Source: Bacteroidota bacterium (GTDB lineage: Bacteria; Bacteroidota; Bacteroidia; UKL13-3). Taken from it: DNA of 41,031 bases. Each line of letters begins with the position of its first letter. The stretch's first letter is position 1. Positions 18,659 through 28,600 of the stretch are shown here, in pieces. The position numbers were made by a program, and so were the translations under genes. Under the pieces are notes generated by a model. The model ran no database searches, had not been told where the DNA came from, and was given only the letters and a program-made list of their open reading frames with translations. The DNA is taken from contig CANLPK010000016.1 of the NCBI GenBank assembly GCA_947492885.1, positions 1 through 41,031 on the forward strand, read 5' to 3'.

Positions 18659-19927
18659 TTAACGTAGTTTTAGAGTGATAAAACAAATGATGGCAAGCAT
18701 AATTCCTATAATCCAAAAGCGAGTCACAATCTTGCTTTCATGATATCCACTCTTTTGATAGTGATGATGTAATGGCGACATCTTAAACAATCGGTTGGCC
18801 TTAGCATAATCTAATCCATACTTGCGTTTTCGATACTTAAATACGCCAACCTGCATCATGACCGATAAATTCTCTACTAGGAAAATGCCACACAGGATGG
18901 GAATCAAAAGCTCCTTGCGAACCATGATTGCAAATGCAGCGATAATTCCTCCCAATGGAAGACTGCCAGTATCACCCATAAATATTTGTGCTGGAAATGA
19001 ATTGTACCACAAGAAACCTACTGTTGCACCAACAAAAGCGCCAGCAAAAATTAATAGCTCCCCAATATGAGGGATATACATAATATTAAGATACTCACTG
19101 AATACTTTGTTACCTGAGACATAGGCAAAGATTCCTAGCACTGCTCCAATGATTGCGGAGGTTCCTGTTGCAAGCCCGTCAATACCATCGGTAATATTCG
19201 CGCCGTTCGATACGGCCGTGATTATAAAGATTACAATAGGAATAAAAATGATCCAAGCCAATGAATTACAATCGTTGCAAAACCAAGAAATCAATTTCTC
19301 ATAATTGAATTCATGCGACTTTACAAATGGAATAGTAGTTTTAATCGAATGCTGTGTTCTAACGTAGTAGGTATTTCCATTGATTACTTCTCGTTTCAAA
19401 GAAGTGGTGTCAACATTTAATGTTACAGCTTCCTTAGGTGAGATAAATTGACCAGTTACAACGTTTTTGTTATAGTATAAAGTAGCTCCTACAATGATTC
19501 CAAGTATCACTTGTCCTAATACCTTGAACTTACCTGCAAGTCCTTTCTTATCATTCTTAAATACCTTAATATAATCATCTAAGAAACCAATTAAACCCAA
19601 CCAGATGGTGCAAATGAGCATTAGGATTACGTAAACATTCGTGAATTTGGCAAATAGTAATGTCGGAATTATAATTGCTGAAAGAATAATTAAGCCGCCC
19701 ATCGTAGGTGTTCCAACTTTTTCTTTCTCCCCAGCTAATCCTAAATCACGAATCGTCTCTTTTACTTGAAGCCGTTGAAGTTTGGCAATCAAGTTTTTAC
19801 CAAAAACAACAGTAATAAGTAATGATAAAATTACTGCCATCGATGTACGGAATGAAATGTATTGGAATACACCTACTCCTGGTAAACCGTAGTGCTCTTT
19901 TAAGTAATCAAATAGAAAATAAAACAT
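18659..19927 (-). CDS. mraY: Phospho-MurNAc-pentapeptide transferase MraY
   Basis: MraY is an integral membrane enzyme that moves phospho-MurNAc-pentapeptide from UDP to undecaprenyl phosphate, giving lipid I. Key motifs are [11 protein letters not shown] near residue 72, the Asp-rich [18 protein letters not shown] near 114, [14 protein letters not shown] in the middle, [12 protein letters not shown] and the His-rich [18 protein letters not shown] near the C-terminus. At 422 residues it is longer than the roughly 360 of enteric MraY because of an insert around residues 165-215, as in other Bacteroidota. The 51-bp gap to murE is the longest in the middle of the operon but shows no clear promoter. 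Confidence 0.96.
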   Translation of the reverse strand: MFYFLFDYLKEHYGLPGVGVFQYISFRTSMAVILSLLITVVFGKNLIAKLQRLQVKETIRDLGLAGEKEKVGTPTMGGLIILSAIIIPTLLFAKFTNVYVILMLICTIWLGLIGFLDDYIKVFKNDKKGLAGKFKVLGQVILGIIVGATLYYNKNVVTGQFISPKEAVTLNVDTTSLKREVINGNTYYVRTQHSIKTTIPFVKSHEFNYEKLISWFCNDCNSLAWIIFIPIVIFIITAVSNGANITDGIDGLATGTSAIIGAVLGIFAYVSGNKVFSEYLNIMYIPHIGELLIFAGAFVGATVGFLWYNSFPAQIFMGDTGSLPLGGIIAAFAIMVRKELLIPILCGIFLVENLSVMMQVGVFKYRKRKYGLDYAKANRLFKMSPLHHHYQKSGYHESKIVTRFWIIGIMLAIICFITLKLR

Positions 19928-19978
19928 ATCGTGACGTTTAATTGATTTGTATTCTCGCTTCTTTTTTCTTTTTAATAT

Positions 19979-21442
19979 TTATTTCTCCATCAACTCAAAA
20001 CATATCCTCACCTCCTCCTTATCATCAAAATGGTGTTTTATGCCTGAAATTTCCTGGTAGGTTTCATGCCCTTTGCCTGCAATCAAAATGATATCACCAG
20101 TTTTGGCATTTGCTACGGCTGTCTTTATTGCTGCTCTTCTATCAGTTATGCGTAAAACCTTTTTATAATATTCACTTGGAATGCCAGCTTCCATCTCATC
20201 TAAAATTAGTTCCGGATTTTCTGTTCTAGGATTATCACTGGTAAGCACTACTCGATCGCTTAGTTCACAAGCAACTTTCGCCATCACAGGACGTTTAGAC
20301 TTGTCTCTATCGCCGCCGCAACCAACAATGGAAATCAAGGTTTCATTTCTGGTCCTTATTTTATTGATTGTTGTCAATACATTCTTTAATGCATCAGGGG
20401 TATGCGCATAATCAACAATAGCAATGATTTTAGAGGTAGATTGAAAATAATCAAAGCGCCCATTCACCGATTTTAGGGCAGAGATCGCTGCAAGCAATTC
20501 AGTTTTCTCCTTGCCCAATAAGAAGGCAGTGGCATATACCAAAGCAATATTGTACGCGTTGAATTCACCAGTAAGCTGTATCCAAAATTCTTTCCCATCT
20601 ATTTGAAGCAACATGCCATTAAAATCCTGTTCCACAATTCTTACTCGGAAATCAGCCATATTATTCATGCTATATGTATAACATGATGCTTCTGTATTTT
20701 GTAGCATTACCATGCCATTGCGATCGTCCTTATTTACGATAGCAAAAGCCGATTCATCCAAATCATCGAAGAACTTCTTCTTTGCATCTCTATATGCTGC
20801 AAAGGTTTTATGATAGTCAAGGTGATCGTGAGTAAGATTCGTAAACAATGCACCAGCAAAATGTAATCCGGCAATTCGATTTTGATGAATAGCATGACTA
20901 CTGCATTCCATGAAAACAAATTCGCAATCGGCAGCAACCATTTCAGCTAGTAAGGCATTCAATGCAACCGCATCAGGCGTGGTATGCGTAGCCGGTATCG
21001 TTTTGTTTAGTATCTTATTTTCTACGGTAGATATCAATCCAACACGATGCCCAAAACCACTAAATAATTGATACAATAAAGTGGCAACAGTTGTCTTGCC
21101 ATTCGTGCCTGTTACACCAACTAGTTTTAGTTTCGATGAAGGGTCTCCATAATAAAGCGTGGCTATTCTGCCCATACTTTCTGATGCATCTTCAACTTGA
21201 ATGTAAGTAATGCCGTCATGAATTATCGATGGCAGCGTTTCACATACAATAGCCCTCGCACCTTTTGCTATAACCTCTTCAATGTATGAATGGCCGTCCG
21301 AATGACTACCTCTTATCGCAACATATAATGCGCTCTCCGCAATCTTCCTCGAATCAATACACACCACTGTTATATCACAAGCAGTATCGCCTATAATTTT
21401 CACAATGGTACTCGTTTGAATAAGTGTATCTAATTTAATCAT
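19979..21442 (-). CDS. murE: UDP-MurNAc-tripeptide synthetase MurE, meso-DAP type
   Basis: MurE adds the third stem-peptide residue. The 487-residue protein has GVTGTNGKTTVATLLY (109-124) for ATP, TNLTHDHLDYH (201-211), the segment VDYAHTPDALKN near 343-354 and GCGGDRDKSKRPVM near 374-387. The substrate-selecting motif DNPR is present at 403-406. Known enzymes with DNPR use meso-diaminopimelate rather than L-lysine, so the peptidoglycan should be of the A1gamma meso-DAP type. The gene starts 3 bp after ftsI ends, suggesting coupled translation. Confidence 0.97.
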   Translation of the reverse strand: MIKLDTLIQTSTIVKIIGDTACDITVVCIDSRKIAESALYVAIRGSHSDGHSYIEEVIAKGARAIVCETLPSIIHDGITYIQVEDASESMGRIATLYYGDPSSKLKLVGVTGTNGKTTVATLLYQLFSGFGHRVGLISTVENKILNKTIPATHTTPDAVALNALLAEMVAADCEFVFMECSSHAIHQNRIAGLHFAGALFTNLTHDHLDYHKTFAAYRDAKKKFFDDLDESAFAIVNKDDRNGMVMLQNTEASCYTYSMNNMADFRVRIVEQDFNGMLLQIDGKEFWIQLTGEFNAYNIALVYATAFLLGKEKTELLAAISALKSVNGRFDYFQSTSKIIAIVDYAHTPDALKNVLTTINKIRTRNETLISIVGCGGDRDKSKRPVMAKVACELSDRVVLTSDNPRTENPELILDEMEAGIPSEYYKKVLRITDRRAAIKTAVANAKTGDIILIAGKGHETYQEISGIKHHFDDKEEVRICFELMEK

Positions 21443-21445
21443 TAC

Positions 21446-23551
21446 TTATTGAAGATTTAATTCGATGGATTGATTTTTATAAATTGGTGCACCTGGAGGC
21501 TCGCTCTGTGTTGCAACTTTTCCATTTCCATTTATTTTTACTGCGACTCCTAAATTCTCTAGTATATACAAAGCGTCCTTTGCACTCATCCCAATAACAT
21601 TTGGAATTTTGGTTTCGTATACCTTAATTTCATTTACACTATATGCCGAATCAAATTTGCTGATGCGCACGAAATCACTTCCATCATCAGCGTCTTGATA
21701 GAAATAGTTGAATCCTAACGTGGTGCTTATCGATTTGAAATCTTGTATGCTTCCCGATTTAACTAGGGGAAGCTTCGCAGCGTATGGGGTAGTATCAACC
21801 ACCGCTTTCTGCATGTCTGTATCAAGTGAATACACCTTATCAGCGATTTCCTTGAATACAGGTCCAGCTACTAATGCCCCATAATAAACGCCACCTGTAG
21901 GATTATTAATAATAACCATGCATGTGTACTTAGGATGGTCGGCTGGAAAGAAACCTACAAATGATGATTGATATACTTTTTTTGCATATCCTAAATTTCG
22001 GTCGGCAACCTGTGCTGTACCCGTTTTCCCTGCCACAGAGTAATTTGGATTCTTTAGGGTCTTGGCAGTACCATGCTCTACCACCCCAATTAACATTGGG
22101 ATTAGTTGTTTCAAAGTTTCATCGCTGCAAATCTTTTCATTGAGTATCACAGTGCTAATCTTCTCAACCGATTCATTAGTGCTTCTTATCTCTTTCACGA
22201 AGATGGGTTTTACCATTATACCATTATTAGCAATGGCATTATATAAGGTAATCATCTGCATTGGCGAAACATTCACCTCGTAACCTATACTTAACCATGG
22301 GAGTGAAGTGCTATACCAAATTTTTTTATCAGCAGGTGTTTTTACAAGTGGGGTTGCTTCTCCATTTATCTGCAGCCCAAGCTTTTTATTTAATCCTAGT
22401 TTTATGAGATGATCTGTAAATTGAGAAGGGTTTTTAGCATAGGCCTTTGTAATAAACTTCGAAATGGCCACATTACTCGATTTCTCAAATGCACGTTGTA
22501 ACGTAAGTACACCATATCCTCCAACTTCCGAATCCTTCATCACTCGATCACTGTATTTTTTTTCTCCGCCTTCAGTGCTGGTACTATCATTCACTGTGGC
22601 TAATCCATCTTCCAATAAACTCATTACCGATACAAGCTTGAATGTTGATCCAGGTTCCGTATTATCACCAATGGCATAGTTAAAATCTTCTACGAAATCT
22701 CCTTCACCTCTTCTGCGTAAATTGGCAATGGCTTTTATCTCTCCAGTAGCAACTTCCATCAATATAGCACACCCATGATCCGCTTTGAATTTTTCTAGTG
22801 AAGTCATTAAAGCATGTTCCGCCACATCTTGCAAATTCACATCAAGTGTAGTTACAATGTCCTTTCCATTTTCTGGCTCTACCTCATTCTCATCATTCAA
22901 TGGCATCCACATTCCTCCCGAAATTTTTCTCACCAATCGTGTACCATTGATGCCTTTAAGGGTTTCATCAAATGATCCTTCAATACCTACTTTTGTTTCG
23001 CCATTATTGGTATATCCAATAGTTCTGAGTGCAAGGTGCTTGAATGGCATCATCCGCATATTCTCTTGCTCTACCATAAAACCTCCTTTGTATTTGCCTT
23101 GACAAAAAATAGGAAAGCGCTTCAGTTGCTTCACATAGTTATAATCAATCTTGTTCTTAAAAAGAAAATATCGCTCATTGCGCTTTCTTGCATTTACCAA
23201 AATCGATTTATATTCTTCAGCACTTTTGTCTCTAAACAATGCACTGATTTTCGAACTCAAACTATTGATACTGTCGTTAAATATCTTATCAGTGATTCCT
23301 TCCGCGCGCATATCCAATCGGATATCATAAATAGGAATCGAAGTGGCCAATAAATTTCCATTGCAATCCAAAATATTCCCACGTGTGGCTTCAATGCTCT
23401 TGTTTATCACCAAGCTGTCCGACTTGCTTCTCCAATTTGCCCCTTCAATGACTTGTATCTTAAATGCATAAAACATAATCATAAACGCAAAGAGGCACAG
23501 CAAACCAAAGGTGAGCCATACACGCCAAAATATATCTTGCTTTACGTTCAT
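21446..23551 (-). CDS. ftsI: Septal transpeptidase FtsI (PBP3) with C-terminal PASTA domain
   Basis: A 701-residue class B penicillin-binding protein. It has a membrane anchor at about residues 11-30, a dimerisation/pedestal domain and a transpeptidase domain with the three catalytic motifs: S302-T-F-K305, S358-S-N360 and K509-T-G511. The last about 55 residues (PNVIGMSAKDALYILENLGV onward) form one PASTA domain, as in SpoVD-like PBPs and FtsI proteins of other Bacteroidota. It crosslinks septal peptidoglycan with FtsW. It lies 7 bp after ftsL and 3 bp before murE. Confidence 0.95.
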   Translation of the reverse strand: MNVKQDIFWRVWLTFGLLCLFAFMIMFYAFKIQVIEGANWRSKSDSLVINKSIEATRGNILDCNGNLLATSIPIYDIRLDMRAEGITDKIFNDSINSLSSKISALFRDKSAEEYKSILVNARKRNERYFLFKNKIDYNYVKQLKRFPIFCQGKYKGGFMVEQENMRMMPFKHLALRTIGYTNNGETKVGIEGSFDETLKGINGTRLVRKISGGMWMPLNDENEVEPENGKDIVTTLDVNLQDVAEHALMTSLEKFKADHGCAILMEVATGEIKAIANLRRRGEGDFVEDFNYAIGDNTEPGSTFKLVSVMSLLEDGLATVNDSTSTEGGEKKYSDRVMKDSEVGGYGVLTLQRAFEKSSNVAISKFITKAYAKNPSQFTDHLIKLGLNKKLGLQINGEATPLVKTPADKKIWYSTSLPWLSIGYEVNVSPMQMITLYNAIANNGIMVKPIFVKEIRSTNESVEKISTVILNEKICSDETLKQLIPMLIGVVEHGTAKTLKNPNYSVAGKTGTAQVADRNLGYAKKVYQSSFVGFFPADHPKYTCMVIINNPTGGVYYGALVAGPVFKEIADKVYSLDTDMQKAVVDTTPYAAKLPLVKSGSIQDFKSISTTLGFNYFYQDADDGSDFVRISKFDSAYSVNEIKVYETKIPNVIGMSAKDALYILENLGVAVKINGNGKVATQSEPPGAPIYKNQSIELNLQ

Positions 23552-23558
23552 TTAAATT

Positions 23559-23954
23559 TTACTCCTTGGGTTTCTCTTCTATTTTTAATTTAACTGCGGG
23601 CTCTCTTAGCTCCTTTAATCCGTTTACTTCCATCTTCTTTGCGATGTCTGTTTGCATACTCTCTTGCATTAGTTCTGCCTTGGTGCTTAAGTATTCACTT
23701 CTCAATTCTTTAATTTCACGGTTTAATTTTTCTGTATTTCTAACTGTCTTTTCAGCGTATTGCTGCAAACTGATATAGAACACTACCAACACAAAAACAA
23801 ACAAGGTGAAGGGTAGCCATTTCGTTGCATCTTCTCTCTTAAAGAAAAAAGACACTTCTTTTATCTGCTTCTTCGGCTTCTCCTTTTGAGCAGAGGCAAT
23901 GGGTTCAACCACAGGCTGATCCTTCTCCTCCTCTTTTATTTTTACTTCATTCAT
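23559..23954 (-). CDS. ftsL: FtsL-like divisome protein
   Basis: A 131-residue bitopic protein with a charged cytoplasmic N-terminus (about 50 residues, Lys/Glu-rich), one membrane helix near 50-65 (LPFTLFVFVLVVFYISL) and a periplasmic heptad-like coiled coil (residues 70-115). FtsL proteins bind FtsB and FtsQ and activate FtsW/FtsI. Sequence is barely conserved in this family, so the call depends on the topology and on the position between rsmH and ftsI. The start overlaps the rsmH stop as ATGA (23951-23954). Confidence 0.85.
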   Translation of the reverse strand: MNEVKIKEEEKDQPVVEPIASAQKEKPKKQIKEVSFFFKREDATKWLPFTLFVFVLVVFYISLQQYAEKTVRNTEKLNREIKELRSEYLSTKAELMQESMQTDIAKKMEVNGLKELREPAVKLKIEEKPKE

Positions 23955-24853
23955 AATTTCTCTCCAATACGTAATTTGGCACTGCGGCTTCTACTGTTAC
24001 TTTGCTGCTCATCTGCATTAGCTTCAATGGGCTTCTTATTTACTGGTCGCATCAAAGTTGTTCTATTACCATAAAAATCTTTTTCGTCATCTCCACTAAA
24101 ATTACCCTTTTGAATAAAATTCTTCACTAACCTGTCTTCCAGGCTATGATAGCTCATCACTACCAATCTGCCGCCAGGTGCCAACGCCTCGTTCGTTTGC
24201 GCTAGAAACTTTTGGAGCACATGCAATTCTCTGTTTACCTCAATTCGAAGTGCCTGAAATACCTGAGCCATATACTGATTCTCTTTCCACTTCGGAACAC
24301 AGGTCTTTATAAGGTCTTTTAATTGAAAAATGGTATTTACCGAATCTTCTGAACGATTTGAAACAATTGTTCGAGCCAAATTGTAGGCATTGTTTATCTC
24401 CCCATAAAACCTGAAAATTCGGGTTAAGGCGTCCTCAGTATAAGTATTAATAATTCTCTTGGCAGTGAGCGATTGGCTAGAATCCATACGCATATCCAAC
24501 TCTGCATCGAAACGAAAACTAAACCCGCGTTCTGGTGTGTCGAACTGATGAGATGAAACTCCTAAATCAGCCAAAATCCCATTCACTGGAAGTAAATTGA
24601 GATAACGGAGATGGTTGTTCATGTATTCGAAATTCTGATTGATGAAAATTAAACGGTCGTCTTCAATTAGATTCTTAATAGCATCCTCATCCTGATCAAA
24701 AGCGATGAGTTTGCCCTTCGGACCTAGGCGCTTCAAAATTTCTTTGCTATGTCCACCACCACCGTAGGTTACATCAACATAAATACCGTCGGCCTTTATG
24801 TCAAGTGCGTCCATGCACTCTTGCAGCATTACAGGGTTGTGGTATTCCGTCAT
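23951..24853 (-). CDS. rsmH: 16S rRNA (cytosine1402-N4)-methyltransferase
   Basis: RsmH (MraW) methylates C1402 of 16S rRNA in the decoding centre using S-adenosylmethionine. The 300-residue protein opens with YHNPVMLQECMDAL, then the SAM loop VDVTYGGGGHSKEIL (27-41), FDQDEDA (53-59), GILADLGVSSHQFD near 94-107, the GFSFR segment and the C-terminal MSYHSLEDRLVKNF. It is the second gene of the dcw operon, 60 bp after mraZ. That gap contains a short tandem repeat GAATTGTAG/GAATTGTAA on the minus strand of unknown meaning. Confidence 0.97.
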   Translation of the reverse strand: MTEYHNPVMLQECMDALDIKADGIYVDVTYGGGGHSKEILKRLGPKGKLIAFDQDEDAIKNLIEDDRLIFINQNFEYMNNHLRYLNLLPVNGILADLGVSSHQFDTPERGFSFRFDAELDMRMDSSQSLTAKRIINTYTEDALTRIFRFYGEINNAYNLARTIVSNRSEDSVNTIFQLKDLIKTCVPKWKENQYMAQVFQALRIEVNRELHVLQKFLAQTNEALAPGGRLVVMSYHSLEDRLVKNFIQKGNFSGDDEKDFYGNRTTLMRPVNKKPIEANADEQQSNSRSRSAKLRIGEKL

Positions 24854-24913
24854 TGTTCGGTGTTTAAGTCTTACTGGTTTGTATTCTTACAATTCCTACA
24901 ATTCACTCCAAGG

Positions 24914-25366
24914 TTAAAGCACTATCCCTTTCATTACACGCTCAGCTAGCTCACTATATTGCTCTGGATTCTTATTCATCTCTGCTTCATAGCTTGTCTT
25001 ATCCCAAAGTTCAATCTTCGATGAATTCGTCACAAACACAACATCACTTTTTAGTCCGCCATATTCCTGCAAGTTTTTTGGAATGAGTATTCTCCCGTTA
25101 GCATCCGAAGTCAAAACATTTGCTCCGCGATTGAATAATCTCAAGAAATCACGATTTTCTTTGATGAAGGTATTGAGCTTGTTTAATTCTGAAGTGATTC
25201 GATTCCATTCATCTTTGGTATAGAGTACCAAACATTTTTCAAAACCACAATTCACTACCAACTGCTCCTTGCTATCATCGGGCAATTGTGCCACCAACGC
25301 CTTCGGAAGCATAATGCGTCCTTTGGCATCCATTGTACAATTATATTCTCCGATAAAATGAACCAT
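24914..25366 (-). CDS. mraZ: Transcriptional regulator MraZ
   Basis: MraZ is a ring-shaped DNA-binding protein of the AbrB/SpoVT superfamily that controls the dcw operon. The 150-residue protein has the two family DXXXR motifs: D13-A-K-G-R17 followed by IMLPK, and D88-A-N-G-R92 followed by ILIPK. It is the first gene of the cluster, with a clear operator and promoter immediately upstream, so autoregulation is likely. In E. coli MraZ represses its own operon, while in some other bacteria it activates. The sequence does not tell which applies here. Confidence 0.96.
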   Translation of the reverse strand: MVHFIGEYNCTMDAKGRIMLPKALVAQLPDDSKEQLVVNCGFEKCLVLYTKDEWNRITSELNKLNTFIKENRDFLRLFNRGANVLTSDANGRILIPKNLQEYGGLKSDVVFVTNSSKIELWDKTSYEAEMNKNPEQYSELAERVMKGIVL

Positions 25367-25393
25367 TTGTAGTAGTATTCAGTAATTAAAAAT

Positions 25394-25401
25394 CAAATGT
25401 A
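25394..25401 (-). promoter_or_regulatory. -7 element of the mraZ/dcw promoter
   Basis: On the minus strand 25401-25394 reads TACATTTG, a perfect TAnnTTTG box. A TTG at 25419-25417 lies 15 bp upstream, slightly close for a -33 element, and falls inside the MraZ box array. Transcription would start around 25388, leaving a leader of about 20 bases. Confidence 0.6.
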
Positions 25402-25412
25402 GGGTATTTTTT

Positions 25413-25437
25413 ACCACAATTTACCACTTCCTCCCAC
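25413..25437 (-). promoter_or_regulatory. MraZ operator: three GTGG(G/T) boxes at 10-bp period
   Basis: Reading the minus strand, GTGGG (25437-25433), GTGGT (25427-25423) and GTGGT (25417-25413) are direct repeats with starts exactly 10 bp apart, each followed by an A. Known MraZ sites consist of three or four TGGGN-type repeats with 5-bp spacers upstream of mraZ, so position, period and core agree. The array overlaps the presumed -33 region of the -7 box at 25394-25401, as expected for a repressor site. Confidence 0.75.
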
Positions 25438-25696
25438 AATTGTTGATAAAAGGCACTTATGCACAGGTTTTTGTGGACAGCAAAGAAGGGGGTGAGTAGC
25501 CTACTGAAATGGCCTATTTAACCAATAGATAGCAGGGGAAATTGATAAGTCCTCTTTAGAAAAGTGAATACACGCAAAAAATAGTATGAATAGAATGGCA
25601 AAGGATAGGTGCTTAAATCCCATGAAATATAGCCCTTTGAAGGGTATTAGTCAAAAAATGACAAGGTTCGAAGCTTAATTTTCAAGGCAACTCAAA

Positions 25697-28600
25697 TTAA
25701 TCAGCCAAGGCAATTTCCTCAGTAATTTCATCTGGCCCCTCTTCAATTACTTTCACAATAGTTTCTTGAGCGAAACTCATAAGTGGCATATCATTCACGC
25801 GGTACTTTTCCAATCCGAGATTTTCGAATTCTTCAAGTACTGCCGATGTGACATTAATCCGGTATTTTTTCGAGAGTAATTCTACCATTATATTATCTTG
25901 TGGATGACTCATGATAAGCTTGAAATTACTCGCTCCAGGATTGGCCTTCAAGATATTCTCTATGCCATCAATTAATGGTGGGCTAACTTGCAATGCCGAT
26001 ACTTGAAGTAGAAATTGCTTCATCATTTTATCTCGAATATCTCCCAAATGTTCCACCGAAGAAATCTTAAATTCTTTCTCAGTTTCCGAGCCCCATCTTG
26101 CTCCAATTCTTCCTTTGATTAGCAAGAAATTATTTGGTTTGAAGCGATTCGCAAAACTGTCGAAATCTTTATTGAACAATGCAATCTCTAATACATTGTC
26201 GTAATCCTCTATGATGGCTTTCATCCAAGGTTTATTGGTGGTTTTAGTCATCCGATCCTCAGTAGCGGTAACTATTCCAGCAATGATGAACTCTCCATCT
26301 CGCTTGGCTTCCATCGAGCTTTTTACAGCCGTGATATTGCCTTTGGTGAAATGCTTAATTTCAAATTTAAAATCATCCAATGGATGACCACTGATATACA
26401 TGCCCACCACTTCTCGCTCTTTCTTCAACTCATCCAATCGAAGCCATGGATCACATTTAGGAAGTACTGGTTCTGCCAAGGATGGAGCGTCACTCGCCCC
26501 TCCAAATAAACTCGCTTGATTGCTATTGGCACTCTCTTGCTTATTGGCCCCATAACGCAATGCCTTCTCTATAGTATTGGGTTCGCGTTCAGAGTTTTCT
26601 GGATAGAAATATTGGCGGCGATGCGTATTCGGTATACTGTCGAAAGCACCCGACATAACTAAGGGTTCTAATACCCTCTTATTAATACTCTTTAGATTTA
26701 CTCTAGAAGTCAAATCAAAAATGCTTGTATAAATTCCATTACTTTTCCGCTCATCAATAATGGCATGGGAAGGCGTTTCACCCACACTTTTCACACCCCC
26801 AAGTCCAAATCGAATCTGACCATTTTTATTCACAGTAAACAATAAATTCGATTCATTAATATCAGGTCCAAGTACTTGTATGTTCATTCGTTTACACTCT
26901 TCCATAAAGAAGGCAACTTTTTCAATATGGTCTTTATTATGGGTGAGAACGGCACTCATATATTCACTTGGGTAATGCGCCTTCAAATATGCAGTTTGAA
27001 ATGCCACCACACTGTATGCTGTAGAGTGCGACTTGTTAAAGGCATAACTTGCGAAGGCTTCCCAATCGGTCCATATTTTCTCTAAGGCTTTTGATGGATG
27101 CCCCTTGGCCGTTGCTTGAGTTATGAATTGCCCTTTCATCTTATCCAAGGTTTTGAGGTCTTTTTTCCCCATCGCCTTTCGTAAAAAATCAGCTTCACCT
27201 TTAGTGAAATCGGCCAACTTTCGACTCAATAACATCACTTGCTCCTGGTATACCGTGATACCATAGGTTTCTTTCAAGTGCTCTTCCATATCAGGCAAGT
27301 CGTAGGATACTTTTTCAATACCATGCTTCCTGCTAATATAATTTGGAATATACTGCATTGGACCTGGTCGGTACAAGGCATTCATCGCAATCAAATCCTC
27401 AAATCTATCAGGCTTTAATACGCGTAGATGCTTTTGCATTCCTGCACTTTCAAATTGAAAAGTACCGATTGTATCTCCACGCTGGTATAGTTGTAAGGTC
27501 TTTAAATCATCTAATGGAATATTATCTAAAACAATGTTTACCCCATGATTATTTTCAATAAGTAGCAAAGCAGTTTTTAAAATGGATAAGGTTCTTAACC
27601 CTAAAAAGTCCATTTTAATTACACCAGCTTCCTCAATTACATTGCCACCATATTGGGTGATATACAATTGCGAATCTTTCGCAGTGGCAATGGGTATCAG
27701 GTCAGTTAAGTCGCTAGGCGCAATAATAATTCCAGCGGCATGCACACCTGTTCCTCTTACACTACCCTCCAATACTAATGCCTGCCTCAATACATTGGCT
27801 TCTATCGATGAATCCGCTTTCAATATTTCACGTAATTTTTTTACGTTTTCCATATCCTCGGCAGCCAACTCTTTCAACTCATCAAGTGGTTTCTTCATGA
27901 TGGCATTTAAATTGGTTCCTGGTTTATCTGGTACCAACTTCGCCAAGGCATTACTATCTCCAATTGGTAATTCCATTACACGAGCCACGTCCTTAATACT
28001 CATCTTGGCTGCCATGCTACCATAGGTAACAATCTGTGCTACTTGATTCTTACCATACTTCTCTACTACATAATCAATAACCCGCTGACGGCCTTCATCA
28101 TCAAAATCAGTATCAATATCGGGCAACGACTTACGATCGGGATTCAAAAAACGCTCAAAGAGTAAATCATATTTTAAAGGGTCGATATTTGTTATCCCAA
28201 CACAATATGCCACCGCACTACCCGCAGCCGATCCACGACCAGGCCCAACAAAAACTCCAATATCTTTACCGTGATTAATGAAATCTTGTACAATGAGGAA
28301 ATACCCCGCAAAGCCCATCGTCTCAATGGTTTGTAACTCAAAATTCAATCGGTCTTCAACCTCTTGCGTAATTTCCTTATACCTCTTTTTCGCCCCCTCG
28401 AATGTAAGATGCCGTAAAAATTGGTCCTGCGTTAAAAATTCTTTAGGGATAATAAAGTTTGGCAATGCCACTTGCCTCTTTAAATCGAGGTCTTGAATTT
28501 TATCTACAATAAGATTAGTATTATCAATAGCTGCAGGCAAGTCATGAAATAATACCGACATCTCTTCTGTTTTCTTGAAGAAGAATTGATCGTTATAAAA

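Larger units (their letters stand above)
25367..25696. other. Intergenic region between mraZ and the 3' end of dnaE
   Basis: The right two thirds of this 330-bp stretch hold no supported gene. The part next to mraZ contains its promoter and MraZ boxes. Just upstream are TTATGCACA (25457-25465), which fits the DnaA-box consensus TTATNCACA, and a degraded inverted copy (25472-25480). A small CCCTTTGAAGGG hairpin near 25633-25644 lacks a T-run, so I see no good terminator for dnaE. Confidence 0.4.

Noticed and set aside
25633-25660. CCCTTTGAAGGG and GTCAAAAAATGAC hairpins downstream of dnaE as terminators
   Set aside because: Stems of only 4-5 bp and no T-run in the leftward direction.
27582-28025. 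147-codon rightward frame opposite dnaE
   Set aside because: It is the antisense shadow of the conserved polymerase region, with no promoter or ribosome site of its own.
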